In this document: positions 7,793 to 17,027 of the stretch, piece by piece
How the letters are laid out: each line of letters begins with the position of its first letter
How positions within the stretch are numbered: position 1 is the first letter of the stretch
Source of the DNA: an uncultured Clostridia bacterium
GTDB lineage: Bacteria > Bacillota > Clostridia > Christensenellales > Pumilibacteraceae
Direction: 5' to 3'
DNA: 64,000 bases
Assembly: GCA_947089425.1 (NCBI GenBank)
Contig: CAMUKG010000001.1
Location: 1 to 64,000 of the forward strand
Notes under the pieces: generated by a model
Database searches by the model: none
Seen by the model: the letters and a program-made list of their open reading frames with translations, nothing else
What the model was told of the DNA's origin: nothing
Made by a program: the position numbers and the translations under genes

Positions 7793-8827
7793 ATGAAGAT
7801 AGTAGTGGACGCTTTCGGAGGCGATAATTCGCCGCGCGCTCAAATCGCGGGCGCCGTCGAGTTTTTAAAAGAACAGAAGGACGCCGACGTAATCTTTACG
7901 GGCGACAAAGCGAAAATAGAGAACGAGCTGAAAAATTTCAAATACGACTCGGAAAGAGTTTTTATCGAACACGCTTCCGACGTGATTTCCAACGACGAAT
8001 CGCCTACGTCGGCTATTCGCGCAAAAAAAGATTCTTCGCTTGTGCGCGCGTTCGACGTGCTCAAATCTGACGACGACGTTAAAGGAATGTTAAGTTCGGG
8101 TAGCACGGGCGCGGTTCTCACGGGTAGCGTGCTTAAAGTTGGGAGAATAGACGGAGTGCAACGCCCCGCGCTTTCTCCGCTGTTGCCAACCAAAGGAGGC
8201 GGACGCGTTTGTCTTATAGACTGTGGCGCCAACGTTGATTGCAGAGCCGACTTTTTGGTGCAGTTCGCTCTTATGGCTGTGTGCTATATGCGCGCCGTAG
8301 AGGGAATAGAAAATCCGAGAGTGGGACTTGTGTCGGTGGGCGTTGAAGACCATAAAGGCAACGCGCTCACAAAAGAGGTTTTCGAAGCTTTAAAAAAATT
8401 GCCTATAAACTTCTTGGGGAATATGGAAGCGCGAGACGCGGTTTCGGGCGAATACGACATTTTGGTGGCGGATGGCTTTGTGGGCAACGTGCTGTTAAAA
8501 TCGGTTGAGGGCACGGCGGGCATGGTTATGAGCGAGCTTAAAAGCGCCATAATGTCGTCTACGGCGGCGAAATTCGGCACGCTGTTCATGAAAAAGGCGT
8601 TTCGCGCTCTCAAAAAGCAGATGGATTATAACGCTTACGGCGGAGCTCCGTTTTTGGGCGTTAAAAAAGTTGTTGTTAAGGCTCACGGCGCCGCCAATCC
8701 TGCGGCGGTTCTTGCCGCTTTGCGTCAAGTGAAAAAAATGGCTGACGCCGACCTTGTTGGTAAAATCAAGTCGGAGATGGAAAAGCTTTCGACGCAAGCG
8801 GCTTTGCAGGACGGCGAAAATGCGTGA
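7793..8827 (+). CDS. plsX: Phosphate acyltransferase PlsX
   Basis: PlsX converts acyl-ACP and phosphate to acyl-phosphate, the donor for PlsY in phosphatidic acid synthesis, at the cytoplasmic membrane face. The 344-residue length, the N-terminal DAFGGDNSP, the SSGSTGAVLTG block and VADGFVGNVLLK are all characteristic. RBS GGAGAG precedes ATG 7793. Its last bases overlap rnc. acpP, which commonly lies between plsX and rnc, is absent here. Confidence 0.95.
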   Translation: MKIVVDAFGGDNSPRAQIAGAVEFLKEQKDADVIFTGDKAKIENELKNFKYDSERVFIEHASDVISNDESPTSAIRAKKDSSLVRAFDVLKSDDDVKGMLSSGSTGAVLTGSVLKVGRIDGVQRPALSPLLPTKGGGRVCLIDCGANVDCRADFLVQFALMAVCYMRAVEGIENPRVGLVSVGVEDHKGNALTKEVFEALKKLPINFLGNMEARDAVSGEYDILVADGFVGNVLLKSVEGTAGMVMSELKSAIMSSTAAKFGTLFMKKAFRALKKQMDYNAYGGAPFLGVKKVVVKAHGAANPAAVLAALRQVKKMADADLVGKIKSEMEKLSTQAALQDGENA

Positions 8828-9467
8828 CGACGAACTGAACGAAGTCGAGAATATAATAGGTTACGCTTTTAAAAAACGTTCGCTGCTAAACCAAGCTCTC
8901 ACAAACGAATCTTATGTGAACGAGCACGGAGGCGACGGCAACGAGCGCCTCGAATTTTTGGGCGACGGGCTTTTGAATTTTATAGTTGCTGAATCGCTTT
9001 ATAACGGTGAGAAAAGCGACGAGGGCGTTCTTTCGAAAGAACGTGCTGAAATTGTTTCGCGCTCTCCGTTGTCGAGAGCGGTAGACGACATGGGGCTTAT
9101 GCGTTTTTACCTGCTCGGCAGAGGCGCGGAAAAGAACTTGCAGTCTATAAGCGAAAAATTCAAATCGAATATTTTCGAATCGGTGCTCGGGGCGATTTAT
9201 CTTGACGGCGGAATGGACTCCGCTAAAAAATTCGTTAAGTTGAAATTGCTTGATAAGCGTTACCGCGCCGCTCGCGACTACAAGTCGGAACTCAAAGAGC
9301 GCGCGGAAGCGAAAGCCATTGTTTATTCGTTTAATACAGAGCCGAGCGAGCAAGGTTTTTCAAGCGTTCTTTCGGTGTGCGGAATAGAATTTTTCGGATG
9401 CGGCAGAAAAAAAATCGACGCGGAGCAAGAAGCTGCAAAAAGCGCGCTCGATTCGAACGTTATATAA
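8820..9467 (+). CDS. rnc: Ribonuclease III
   Basis: RNase III cleaves double-stranded RNA in rRNA precursors and regulatory duplexes. The signature ERLEFLGDGLLNF (about residues 40-52) and the second catalytic Glu in FESVLGAIYLDGG are present, followed by a C-terminal double-stranded RNA-binding domain (about 145-215) ending AEQEAAKSAL. At 215 residues it is slightly shorter than typical (about 225-235). ATG 8820 overlaps the plsX stop by 8 bases, indicating translational coupling. An in-frame upstream start at 8754 would add residues unlike the family. Confidence 0.92.
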   Translation: MRDDELNEVENIIGYAFKKRSLLNQALTNESYVNEHGGDGNERLEFLGDGLLNFIVAESLYNGEKSDEGVLSKERAEIVSRSPLSRAVDDMGLMRFYLLGRGAEKNLQSISEKFKSNIFESVLGAIYLDGGMDSAKKFVKLKLLDKRYRAARDYKSELKERAEAKAIVYSFNTEPSEQGFSSVLSVCGIEFFGCGRKKIDAEQEAAKSALDSNVI

Positions 9468-9486
9468 AATAACGGCGCTTTAATCG

Positions 9487-9515
9487 TTGATTTTTGTTAA
9501 AAATTTTGATACAAT
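9487..9515 (+). promoter_or_regulatory. Probable sigma-A promoter for smc
   Basis: TTGATT (9487-9492), 17 nt, TACAAT (9510-9515), about 58 bases before the smc start. An alternative -10 TATTAT lies at 9515-9520. Confidence 0.5.
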
Positions 9516-9572
9516 ATTATACGCAAATTGTAATTACACCGTAAATCATAGCTATTTCAGAGGAACGTAAGT

Positions 9573-12500
9573 TTGAAGTTTAAGAAGTTGGAAGTTGCCG
9601 GCTTTAAGTCTTTTGCGGACAGGCTGGAAGTGAAATTCGGAGCGGGCGTAACCGCAATCGTGGGACCTAACGGTTGCGGAAAGAGCAACGTTGCCGATTC
9701 TATTCGTTGGGTGCTCGGCGAGCAGTCGGCGAAGCTTTTGCGCGGTAATTCCATGCAAGACGTTATTTTCAACGGCACGGAAAATCGCAAATCGCTTTCG
9801 TATTGCGAAGTGAACCTGTATTTTGACAACACCGAAAAACTTTTTCCGTCGCTCGACTATGACGAGGTCGTTATTTCGCGTAAGCTTTATCGTAGCGGAG
9901 AGAGCGAATATTGTTTGAACCGCACGCCGTGTAGGCTTAAAGATATAACGGAACTGTTGCGCGACGGCGGCATGGGCAGAGAGGGTTATTCGATTATAGG
10001 TCAGGGCAGAATAGAAGAACTTTTGCGAGCTAAGCCCGAAGACCGCCGAGCTATATTCGAGGAAGCGGCGGGAATATCCAAATTCAAAGCGCGCAAACTC
10101 GACTCGGAGCGAAAACTTGCGCGCACGCGCGAAAATCTTATTCGCATAGACGATATTTTGCACGAAAAAGCGTCTTTGCTCGAACCGCTCACTAAGCAGT
10201 CGGAAGCGGCGCGAAAGTGGTTGGAGCTCAGAGATAAACTTAAAACTCACGAAATAAATATTTACATATATCAATACGATTCGGCAAGTCAGGCGAAAGC
10301 CGCTATACAAACCCGACTCGACGGCGTTATTCAAGAAATTGAGCTGAGGCAAAAAGATTGCGACGACGCCACAATTCAATATAACGAAGCGCGAGAAAAA
10401 TACGGGGCAACCGATAAAACGGTGAACTCGTTGCGCGACGAATTGCTCGAACTCACCATAGGCATAGAGAAAGCGGCAGGCGACGTCAAAGTTCTCAAAG
10501 AACGTTTGTCGTATCTTGAAATTCAAAACGAGAATCTTAAAAACGAACTTGTTCAGCACAACGACGAATACGCGCAAACAGAGCAATTTATTGCGGCGGG
10601 CGCCGAGCAGCTTTTGAAAACGGAAGAAGAACTCAAAAGCGCGCGCATGGAAGCGGAAAAATTCAACGAGGAATATTGCGCCGTTGTGGATACGCTCACT
10701 CAGGGCGAAGGCGAAGTGGAATCAAACCATCGCGCGGTGGTTGAGGCAATGGACAAGCTCACCGAAATTCGTTCTAATATGTCGAGACTTGTCGCCGAGC
10801 GCGACGGCTTGAATTCGCGAGTGACCGACCTCGACAAACGTATAACCGTTTGCAAAGAAAAACTCGATTCGGGGCTTGCCGCCACCGAGCGTCTCGAAAG
10901 CGAGACCGACGGGAAAATAAAAGAAAAGAACGTTCTTTCGGGTAAGCTTGACGCTTTATATGAAGAAAACGGCGATTGCGTAGCCGAAATCGGCAAAACC
11001 GCCGAAAAAATAGATTCAATTAGCGCAAAATATCACGGGGCGAAAACTCGACACGATATGCTTGTGAATTTACAGCAGTCTTACGACGGTTTTGTGCTCA
11101 GCGTCAGAAAGCTTATGTCGGAAGCGAAGCAAAATAAAGAACTTTCGTCTAAAATAGAGGGGGTTGTCGCGTCGCTTTTGAGCGTTAACGACGGATTCGA
11201 AACTGCGATTGAAATGGCGCTCGGAAATGCCGTTCAAAACATAGTTACGCGAACCGAAGAAGACGCAAAGTATTTGGTTGAATTTTTAAAGCGAACGAAG
11301 AGCGGCAGGGCGACGTTTTTGCCTATATCTGCCGCAAAGTCTCGTTCGCTCGATTCCGAATATAAAAGACTTTTGAGCGAAAACGGAGTGTGCGGCGTTG
11401 CTGTGGATTTGGTTTCGTTCGACCCTAAATACGAAGCTGTGTTTTCGGGGCTTTTGGGAAATACCGTTGTTGTCGACAACATGGACACTGCTATTTCGGT
11501 AGCGCGCAAATCTCGTTACGGTTTTAAAATAGTAACGAAAGACGGCGACGTTTTAACCCCTCACGGTTCCATTACGGGCGGTAGCAAAAGAGCGGACTCT
11601 GCGAACGTATTCGGCTATGATAAAGAAATCGAAACGTTTGCGGCTCAAATCGCCGAAATGGATAAAAAGTTAAGCGAACTCAATGCTTTGCGCGACGAAA
11701 AGGCTAAGTTGCAACGCATAACGAGCGAGCAAATTCGCGCAACGAGTGAAGAAGTTCACAAGTTGGAAGTGGAAATTGCCACTCGCACGGAAGCGCTCAG
11801 CAAGTTTAAAGCCGCCGACGAAGAATTGAGAGTCGAACTCGAAGGACTCTCGGAAGAAAAAACGAAAGCGAAATTGAGAATAGAAGAGATTACGCGCGAT
11901 GTGGACAGCGTGGGCGAACTCGAACAAATCGTGCTCGGAAAAAAGGACAGCGCGAACGAAAGCGGAGAAGAGCAACGGCATCAATTCGACGCTTTGAGAA
12001 AGCAACGCAACGAGCTTCACGAAATGATGACGAGCGCGCGAGTACGCGTGTCTACGCTCGAAGCCAAATATACGGCAATCGACGGAGAAATCGCGCGACT
12101 TAAAGCTAATATGGAATCTATTGCGGCAAAGTCGCAATACGAAACGCAACAAATCGCCGACAACGACGCTCTAATTAATGAGCTTGACGCCAAAATAACG
12201 GCGTCTATGAATACTGAAAACTCCGCCGACAGCAACCGCGTTAAAGAGGTACGGTACAAGCTTGCCAACCTTGACGAATACAAGCGGGAGTTGAACGAAT
12301 CCATTGCGGCGCTCGACACTAAAAGAATGGCGCTTGTGGAAGAACTCAATAAGTTGCACGAGAAGAAAAACCGCGAAGAGATGCAACTTGCCAAAGTCGA
12401 TACCGACATAGAAATAATGCAACAGAAAGTTAAAGAGAACTATGAACTCGAATATAACGACTGTTTGCCTTTCAAAGAGGAAAATTACGACCTTACTAAG

Positions 12501-13163
12501 GGCGTGGCGGAAGCAAACCGCCTGACTCGACAGATGAACGCGCTCGGACACGTTAACCTCGATTCAATCGAGCAGTGCAAAGAAATGTATGCGAGCTACC
12601 ATGAAATGGACGTTCAGCGCGAAGACCTTGTGAAAGCGGAAGCCGATTTGTTGAAAATTATAAACGAATTGTCGGCAGAAATGCTCGGAAAATTCACGAG
12701 CCAATTCGAACAAATCCGCGTTAACTTCGTTAAAATTTTCAAAGAGCTTTTCGACGGCGGCAATGCCGATTTATTGTTGCTTGACAGCGAAAATCCGCTC
12801 GACGCGGGAATTGAAATCGTTGCGCAACCGCCCGAAAAAAAGTTGCAAAGCATTTCGCTTCTCTCCGGCGGTGAGCGCGCGCTTACCGCAATCGCCATAT
12901 TGTTTGCGATACTTCGTCTTAAACCTATGCCGTTTTGCGTGCTCGACGAAATAGAGGCGGCTCTCGACGACGCAAACGCGGGAAGATTTGCCAAATACTT
13001 ACGCAGATTTTCGGAAGACACGCAGTTTATAGTTATAACTCACCGTAAGCCCACTATGGAACTTGCCGACAGCTTATACGGCGTTACTATGGAAGAAAAA
13101 GGCGTGAGCAAAATAGTGTCGGTTAAATTGAGCGACGCTATTAAAATGGAAGAACAGCAATAA
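9573..13163 (+). CDS. smc: Chromosome segregation ATPase SMC
   Basis: The 1196-residue condensin core protein has an N-terminal Walker A (GPNGCGKSN, about residues 32-40), long coiled coils (about 170-500 and 670-1010), a central hinge (about 510-650, with GGSITGGSKR at its end), and a C-terminal head with LSGGERALTAIA and Walker B CVLDEIEAALDD. It works as a dimer with ScpA and ScpB to compact and segregate DNA. The start is TTG 9573 with AGAGGA upstream; no ATG gives a better N-terminus than MKFKKLEVAGFKSFAD. The rnc-smc-ftsY order is typical of Bacillota. Confidence 0.96.
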   Translation: MKFKKLEVAGFKSFADRLEVKFGAGVTAIVGPNGCGKSNVADSIRWVLGEQSAKLLRGNSMQDVIFNGTENRKSLSYCEVNLYFDNTEKLFPSLDYDEVVISRKLYRSGESEYCLNRTPCRLKDITELLRDGGMGREGYSIIGQGRIEELLRAKPEDRRAIFEEAAGISKFKARKLDSERKLARTRENLIRIDDILHEKASLLEPLTKQSEAARKWLELRDKLKTHEINIYIYQYDSASQAKAAIQTRLDGVIQEIELRQKDCDDATIQYNEAREKYGATDKTVNSLRDELLELTIGIEKAAGDVKVLKERLSYLEIQNENLKNELVQHNDEYAQTEQFIAAGAEQLLKTEEELKSARMEAEKFNEEYCAVVDTLTQGEGEVESNHRAVVEAMDKLTEIRSNMSRLVAERDGLNSRVTDLDKRITVCKEKLDSGLAATERLESETDGKIKEKNVLSGKLDALYEENGDCVAEIGKTAEKIDSISAKYHGAKTRHDMLVNLQQSYDGFVLSVRKLMSEAKQNKELSSKIEGVVASLLSVNDGFETAIEMALGNAVQNIVTRTEEDAKYLVEFLKRTKSGRATFLPISAAKSRSLDSEYKRLLSENGVCGVAVDLVSFDPKYEAVFSGLLGNTVVVDNMDTAISVARKSRYGFKIVTKDGDVLTPHGSITGGSKRADSANVFGYDKEIETFAAQIAEMDKKLSELNALRDEKAKLQRITSEQIRATSEEVHKLEVEIATRTEALSKFKAADEELRVELEGLSEEKTKAKLRIEEITRDVDSVGELEQIVLGKKDSANESGEEQRHQFDALRKQRNELHEMMTSARVRVSTLEAKYTAIDGEIARLKANMESIAAKSQYETQQIADNDALINELDAKITASMNTENSADSNRVKEVRYKLANLDEYKRELNESIAALDTKRMALVEELNKLHEKKNREEMQLAKVDTDIEIMQQKVKENYELEYNDCLPFKEENYDLTKGVAEANRLTRQMNALGHVNLDSIEQCKEMYASYHEMDVQREDLVKAEADLLKIINELSAEMLGKFTSQFEQIRVNFVKIFKELFDGGNADLLLLDSENPLDAGIEIVAQPPEKKLQSISLLSGGERALTAIAILFAILRLKPMPFCVLDEIEAALDDANAGRFAKYLRRFSEDTQFIVITHRKPTMELADSLYGVTMEEKGVSKIVSVKLSDAIKMEEQQ

Positions 13164-13190
13164 TTTTGCACGACTTCGGAGGAGAAGAAT

Positions 13191-14090
13191 ATGGGATTCT
13201 TCGGCAAAATCAAAGAAAAACTTAAAAAGACGAAAGAAGCGATTGCCTATAAGCTCAACAAGCTTTTCACGGGCGGCGTGCTTACCGACGATTTTTACGA
13301 CGAACTCGAAATGGCGCTGATATCTTCGGATATAGGAACCGAGACGGTGGAAAATCTTATGGATAATTTGCGCGACGTTATAGACGAAAAGCATATTCGC
13401 AACACCGCCGAAGTAAAAGACGAGCTCAAAAAGCTTATGGTTGATATTCTCGACGAAAACCCCGTGCCCGAATACGAATATCCGCTCGTGCTCCTTGTTG
13501 CGGGAGTAAATGGCGTGGGGAAAACTACGGCAATAGGCAAGCTCGCGAAAAAGTTTAAAAAAGCGGGAAAAAGCGTAACTATCGTAGCCGCCGACACGTT
13601 CCGCGCCGCTGCCGCCGACCAGCTGTCCGTTTGGGCTGACAGAGCCGGCGTTCGCATAGTCAAACATGCCGAAGGCGCCGACCCGGGAGCAGTCGTATAC
13701 GACGCGATTATGAGCGCCAAGAGCAAAAACACCGACGTGCTTTTAATCGACACGGCGGGGCGGCTTCACAATAAAAAGAATTTAATGGACGAGTTGAAAA
13801 AAATCAATCGCATTATAGAACGCGAATATCCCGACTGCATGTATCTTAACTATATAGTGCTTGACGCGACAACGGGACAAAATGCAATATCGCAAGTCGA
13901 TGTTTTCAACGAGGCAATAGACATAGACGGAATTATTCTTACCAAGCTCGACGGCACCGCGAAAGGCGGGGTCGTGCTCGCAATCGCCGGGCAACTCGGA
14001 GTTCCCGTAGTTTACGTGGGCGTAGGCGAGGGGATCGACGACCTCGAAGATTTCGATTCTCGCGAATTTATAGACGCGATAATCGAATAA
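13191..14090 (+). CDS. ftsY: Signal recognition particle receptor FtsY
   Basis: FtsY is the membrane-associated GTPase that docks SRP-ribosome complexes on the Sec translocon. The protein (299 residues) is essentially the NG domain: N helices, P-loop GVNGVGKTTAIGKLA, DTFRAAAADQL, DTAGR and TKLDGTAKGG. A short basic amphipathic N-terminus (GFFGKIKEKLKKTKEAI) replaces the long acidic A domain of proteobacterial FtsY and probably mediates lipid contact. RBS GGAGGAG lies before ATG 13191; the gene is 27 bases after smc. Confidence 0.95.
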   Translation: MGFFGKIKEKLKKTKEAIAYKLNKLFTGGVLTDDFYDELEMALISSDIGTETVENLMDNLRDVIDEKHIRNTAEVKDELKKLMVDILDENPVPEYEYPLVLLVAGVNGVGKTTAIGKLAKKFKKAGKSVTIVAADTFRAAAADQLSVWADRAGVRIVKHAEGADPGAVVYDAIMSAKSKNTDVLLIDTAGRLHNKKNLMDELKKINRIIEREYPDCMYLNYIVLDATTGQNAISQVDVFNEAIDIDGIILTKLDGTAKGGVVLAIAGQLGVPVVYVGVGEGIDDLEDFDSREFIDAIIE

Positions 14091-14095
14091 AACGC

Positions 14096-14124
14096 TTGAC
14101 AAACGTCTAATTAAAAGATATAAT
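14096..14124 (+). promoter_or_regulatory. Perfect sigma-A promoter for ylxM-ffh
   Basis: TTGACA (14096-14101), 17 nt, TATAAT (14119-14124). The -10 box directly abuts the stem of the terminator-like hairpin at 14125-14156. Confidence 0.88.
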
Positions 14125-14161
14125 AAAGGTGTAAAGTAAATTTGCTTTACACCTTTATTTT
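14125..14161 (+). terminator. 12-bp terminator-like hairpin between ftsY and ylxM
   Basis: AAAGGTGTAAAG (14125-14136) and CTTTACACCTTT (14145-14156) form a perfect stem with an 8-nt loop followed by ATTTTTC. It can end ftsY transcription, while transcripts from the promoter at 14096-14124 would start inside the left arm and so form only a shortened stem. Confidence 0.65.
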
Positions 14162-14182
14162 TCGGAGTGAAAAGAGGGCGTA

Positions 14183-14515
14183 ATGAAAGACTACAATTAT
14201 ATTGCTCTTATGGATATTTACGGAAACGCTCTTACCGAAAAACAAAAGGACATGCTTGCCGACTATTACGAGCGCGATTATTCGCTCTCCGAAATAGCGG
14301 ATAACTTCAAAGTGAGCCGCCAGGCGGTTCATTCGGCGGTTAAACAAGCGGAAGAGAGTTTGACCGAGCTTGAGAGCAAGCTTAAAGTTCGGTTTTTTGT
14401 TTCCGAACTCGTTAAAAGATTGCAAGAAGTTAAAAATCTGTGCGACTCGGAGGCTGCAAACAAAATTGCCGAGCTTGAAGATTTTATAAGGAGCGTTTAT
14501 GGGACTGTTCGGTAG
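14183..14515 (+). CDS. ylxM: YlxM-family helix-turn-helix protein
   Basis: This 110-residue protein has an N-terminal helix-turn-helix (LTEKQKDMLADYY..DYSLSEIADNFKVSRQAVHSAV) resembling sigma factor region 4, followed by a coiled segment. YlxM is a small SRP-associated protein encoded just before ffh in many Bacillota; in streptococci it is reported to modulate SRP GTPase activity. Its end overlaps the ffh start by 17 bases, supporting coupled synthesis with Ffh. Confidence 0.88.
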   Translation: MKDYNYIALMDIYGNALTEKQKDMLADYYERDYSLSEIADNFKVSRQAVHSAVKQAEESLTELESKLKVRFFVSELVKRLQEVKNLCDSEAANKIAELEDFIRSVYGTVR

Positions 14516-15839
14516 CCTCAGCGAAAAACTCAATCATATTTTCAGCAAAATGAAATCGCGCGGCAAGCTCAGCGAACTTGAAATCAAGCAAGCCATGCGT
14601 GAAATTCGCGTCGCTCTCTTAGAAGCCGATGTTAATTTCGGCGTTGTTAAAGATTTTATAGCCAAAGTGAGCGAAAAGGCTGTGGGCGAAACGATTTTGA
14701 ACAGTTTGACGCCCGGTCAGCAAGTTATAAAAATCGTTAACGACGAGCTTATTGCGCTAATGGGTTCCACAAACGCAAAACTCGGCGTTTCGAGCAAACT
14801 TCCCACCGTGATAATGATGGTGGGGCTTCAAGGCGCGGGCAAAACTACAATGTGCGGCAAGTTGTCGCAACTTCTCAAAAAGCAAGGCAAGCGTCCGTTG
14901 CTTGCGGCTTGCGACGTTTATCGTCCCGCCGCGATAAATCAGTTGAAAGTTGTGGGGCGGAGCGTGGGCACCGAAGTGTTCGAGCGCGGCGATAAAGACC
15001 CGGTTAAAACAGCTAAGCTTGCGGTAGAGGAAGCGAAAAGCAGAGGTTGCGACACTCTTATAATCGACACTGCGGGTAGGCTGCAAATAAACGAAGAGCT
15101 TATGCGCGAGCTAGAAAATATCAAGTCGGAAGTGGCTCCCACCGAAATTCTTCTCACGGTAGACGCTATGACGGGGCAAGAAGCGGCGAACGTTGCCGCC
15201 ACGTTTAACGAGCGCCTCGATATATCGGGCGTGATTCTTACTAAGCTCGACGGCGACACTCGCGGCGGCGCGGCTCTTTCCATAAAAGCGGTTACGGGCA
15301 AGCCGGTTAAATTCTGCGGAACGGGCGAAAAAATGAGCGACATAGAGCCGTTTTATCCCGACAGAATGGCCTCACGCATTCTCGGCATGGGAGACGTGCT
15401 CACCTTAATAGAGAAAGCTCAATCGGCGGTTACCGAAGAGGAAATGCAAAAGCTCGAAAAGAAACTGCGCGAATCTGCTTTTACGCTCGACGACTTTTTA
15501 ACGCAATTCGAGCAACTCGGTAAAATGGGCAATCTTTCCGAAGTTATGTCTATGATTCCGGGACTTCCCAACAATATGCGCATAAGCGAAAAGGACGTTG
15601 ACGAAGCGCGTATCGAGCGGTTTAAAGCGATTATAAAATCAATGACTATGTACGAGCGCGAGCATCCCGAAATTATAAAGGCGTCGCGCCGAAAGCGCAT
15701 TGCGGCAGGGAGCGGCACGTCCATTCAAGACGTGAACCAGCTTTTAAAGCAGTTCGAGCAAACCAAAGAAATGATGCGCATGATGAAAAACGGCAAAATG
15801 GGTAAAATGGGGAAAGGCGGACGCCGCTTTCCGTTTTAA
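14499..15839 (+). CDS. ffh: Signal recognition particle protein Ffh
   Basis: Ffh (SRP54) binds signal sequences on nascent chains together with 4.5S/6S-like SRP RNA. The 446-residue protein shows the N domain, the G domain (GLQGAGKTTMCGKLA, DVYRPAAINQL, DTAGR, TKLDGDTRGGAAL) and a methionine-rich M domain from about 300. It ends in a Met/Lys/Gly-rich tail (MMRMMKNGKMGKMGKGG) that forms part of the signal-peptide groove. No SRP RNA gene is visible in this window. Confidence 0.96.
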   Translation: MGLFGSLSEKLNHIFSKMKSRGKLSELEIKQAMREIRVALLEADVNFGVVKDFIAKVSEKAVGETILNSLTPGQQVIKIVNDELIALMGSTNAKLGVSSKLPTVIMMVGLQGAGKTTMCGKLSQLLKKQGKRPLLAACDVYRPAAINQLKVVGRSVGTEVFERGDKDPVKTAKLAVEEAKSRGCDTLIIDTAGRLQINEELMRELENIKSEVAPTEILLTVDAMTGQEAANVAATFNERLDISGVILTKLDGDTRGGAALSIKAVTGKPVKFCGTGEKMSDIEPFYPDRMASRILGMGDVLTLIEKAQSAVTEEEMQKLEKKLRESAFTLDDFLTQFEQLGKMGNLSEVMSMIPGLPNNMRISEKDVDEARIERFKAIIKSMTMYEREHPEIIKASRRKRIAAGSGTSIQDVNQLLKQFEQTKEMMRMMKNGKMGKMGKGGRRFPF

Positions 15840-15875
15840 ATAAATTCAGGTATCACATTTTAAAGGAGAAAACAA

Positions 15876-16172
15876 ATGGTAAAAATCAGACTGACACGTA
15901 TGGGCGACAAGAAGAGCCCCTTCTACCGCATTGTAGTTGCGGATTCGCGCGCACCCCGCGACGGTAAATTTATCGATATTGTGGGAACGTACAATCCGCT
16001 TATCGAGCCTGCGGAAATCAAAATCGACGAAGACAAAGCTAAACATTGGCTTTCGGTCGGCGCTCTTCCTAGCGATACGGTTAAAGCCATGTTCGTTAAC
16101 GCTGGCATTATTCAAAACGCCAAAAAAGCGCCCGCAAAAACGAAAGCGGTTAAAAAGAAGAAGTCGGAATAA
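15876..16172 (+). CDS. rpsP: 30S ribosomal protein S16
   Basis: A 98-residue small-subunit assembly protein. [32 protein letters not shown] is the classic S16 N-terminus, and a Lys-rich tail ends the protein. RBS AAAGGAG lies before ATG 15876, 36 bases after ffh; the ffh-rpsP-khpA-rimM-trmD order is the standard Bacillota ribosome-maturation cluster. Confidence 0.97.
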   Translation: MVKIRLTRMGDKKSPFYRIVVADSRAPRDGKFIDIVGTYNPLIEPAEIKIDEDKAKHWLSVGALPSDTVKAMFVNAGIIQNAKKAPAKTKAVKKKKSE

Positions 16173-16193
16173 AGACTTCGAGGAGAAAATCGA

Positions 16194-16421
16194 ATGGTAG
16201 AACTTGTTCAATACCTTGTAACTAAGCTTGTCGACAATAAAGAAGCCGTGCGCGTAACCGAATCGGAAGACGGTATTATTTCGGTGAGCGTAGACAAGGC
16301 TGATATGGGTAAAGTTATAGGTCGTCAGGGCAAAATAGCAAAGTCTATTCGCACTATTGTGAAAGCGGCATGCGCGGGCGGCGAAAAAAGTTACACCGTA
16401 GACATTTTGGAAGCTGAATAA
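16194..16421 (+). CDS. khpA: KH-domain RNA-binding protein KhpA
   Basis: This 75-residue protein is a single type-II KH domain with a GxxG loop in GKVIGRQGKIAKSIR. KhpA pairs with KhpB (Jag/EloR) in Bacillota to bind RNAs affecting cell elongation and division. It sits in its usual position between rpsP and rimM, with RBS GAGGAG before ATG 16194. Confidence 0.93.
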   Translation: MVELVQYLVTKLVDNKEAVRVTESEDGIISVSVDKADMGKVIGRQGKIAKSIRTIVKAACAGGEKSYTVDILEAE

Positions 16422-16428
16422 AACTATC

Positions 16429-16460
16429 AAGGAGAGAATCGCAAAACGTTCTCTCTTCTT
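16429..16460 (+). terminator. Hairpin between khpA and rimM
   Basis: GAGAGAA (16432-16438) pairs with TTCTCTC (16449-16455), then TTCTTGTT. The U-run is interrupted, so it may be an attenuator or processing site within the operon rather than a full stop. Confidence 0.35.
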
Positions 16461-16514
16461 GTTATTTAAGCGATTTGCAAATTTTGTTTGAGTTAAGGAG
16501 TTGCCGTTGCAGCA

Positions 16515-17027
16515 ATGGAATACATTACCGTAGGAGAAGTCCTTAAAGCGCAAGGTATAGCGGGCGAAATAAAGGTTAAGCCGCTTACCGCGAGCGTTGA
16601 AAGGTTTAAAAAACTGAGAGTGCTTTATATAGACGGCAAACCGTTTAAAATCATGGGATTGCGGTTGGACCGCGAACATGCTTTTTTGAAATTACAAGGA
16701 GTGGACAACCGCAACGCGGCGGAACTTTTGCGCGGCAAATTTTTGCAAATAGACAGGGTGAACGCAATAGAACTCGACGAAGGAGAGTATTTTGTCGTCG
16801 ACCTAATAGGGTGCTCCGTTACGGACGAGAGCGGCGCGGTTTTGGGAATTATTACCGATATATTTCAAAACGGCGGCGCTGTTGACATTATAAACGCAAA
16901 AGGCTCTGACGGCAAAGAATTCAGATTTCCTTTTCTAAACCGCTTGGTCGCTTCGGTTGACGTTGCCGAAAAAAAGTTTACTGTGAAAAAAGAACTGCTC
17001 GACGAGGTGTGCGTGTATGACGATTAA
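16515..17027 (+). CDS. rimM: 16S rRNA processing protein RimM
   Basis: RimM assists 30S head maturation by binding S19. The 170-residue length, the N-terminal VGEVLKAQGIAGEIKVKPLT barrel and the PRC-like C-terminal barrel with a FPFLNRLV motif are diagnostic. AAGGAG (16496-16501) is rather far (13 nt) from ATG 16515. It overlaps trmD by 11 bases. Confidence 0.94.
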   Translation: MEYITVGEVLKAQGIAGEIKVKPLTASVERFKKLRVLYIDGKPFKIMGLRLDREHAFLKLQGVDNRNAAELLRGKFLQIDRVNAIELDEGEYFVVDLIGCSVTDESGAVLGIITDIFQNGGAVDIINAKGSDGKEFRFPFLNRLVASVDVAEKKFTVKKELLDEVCVYDD

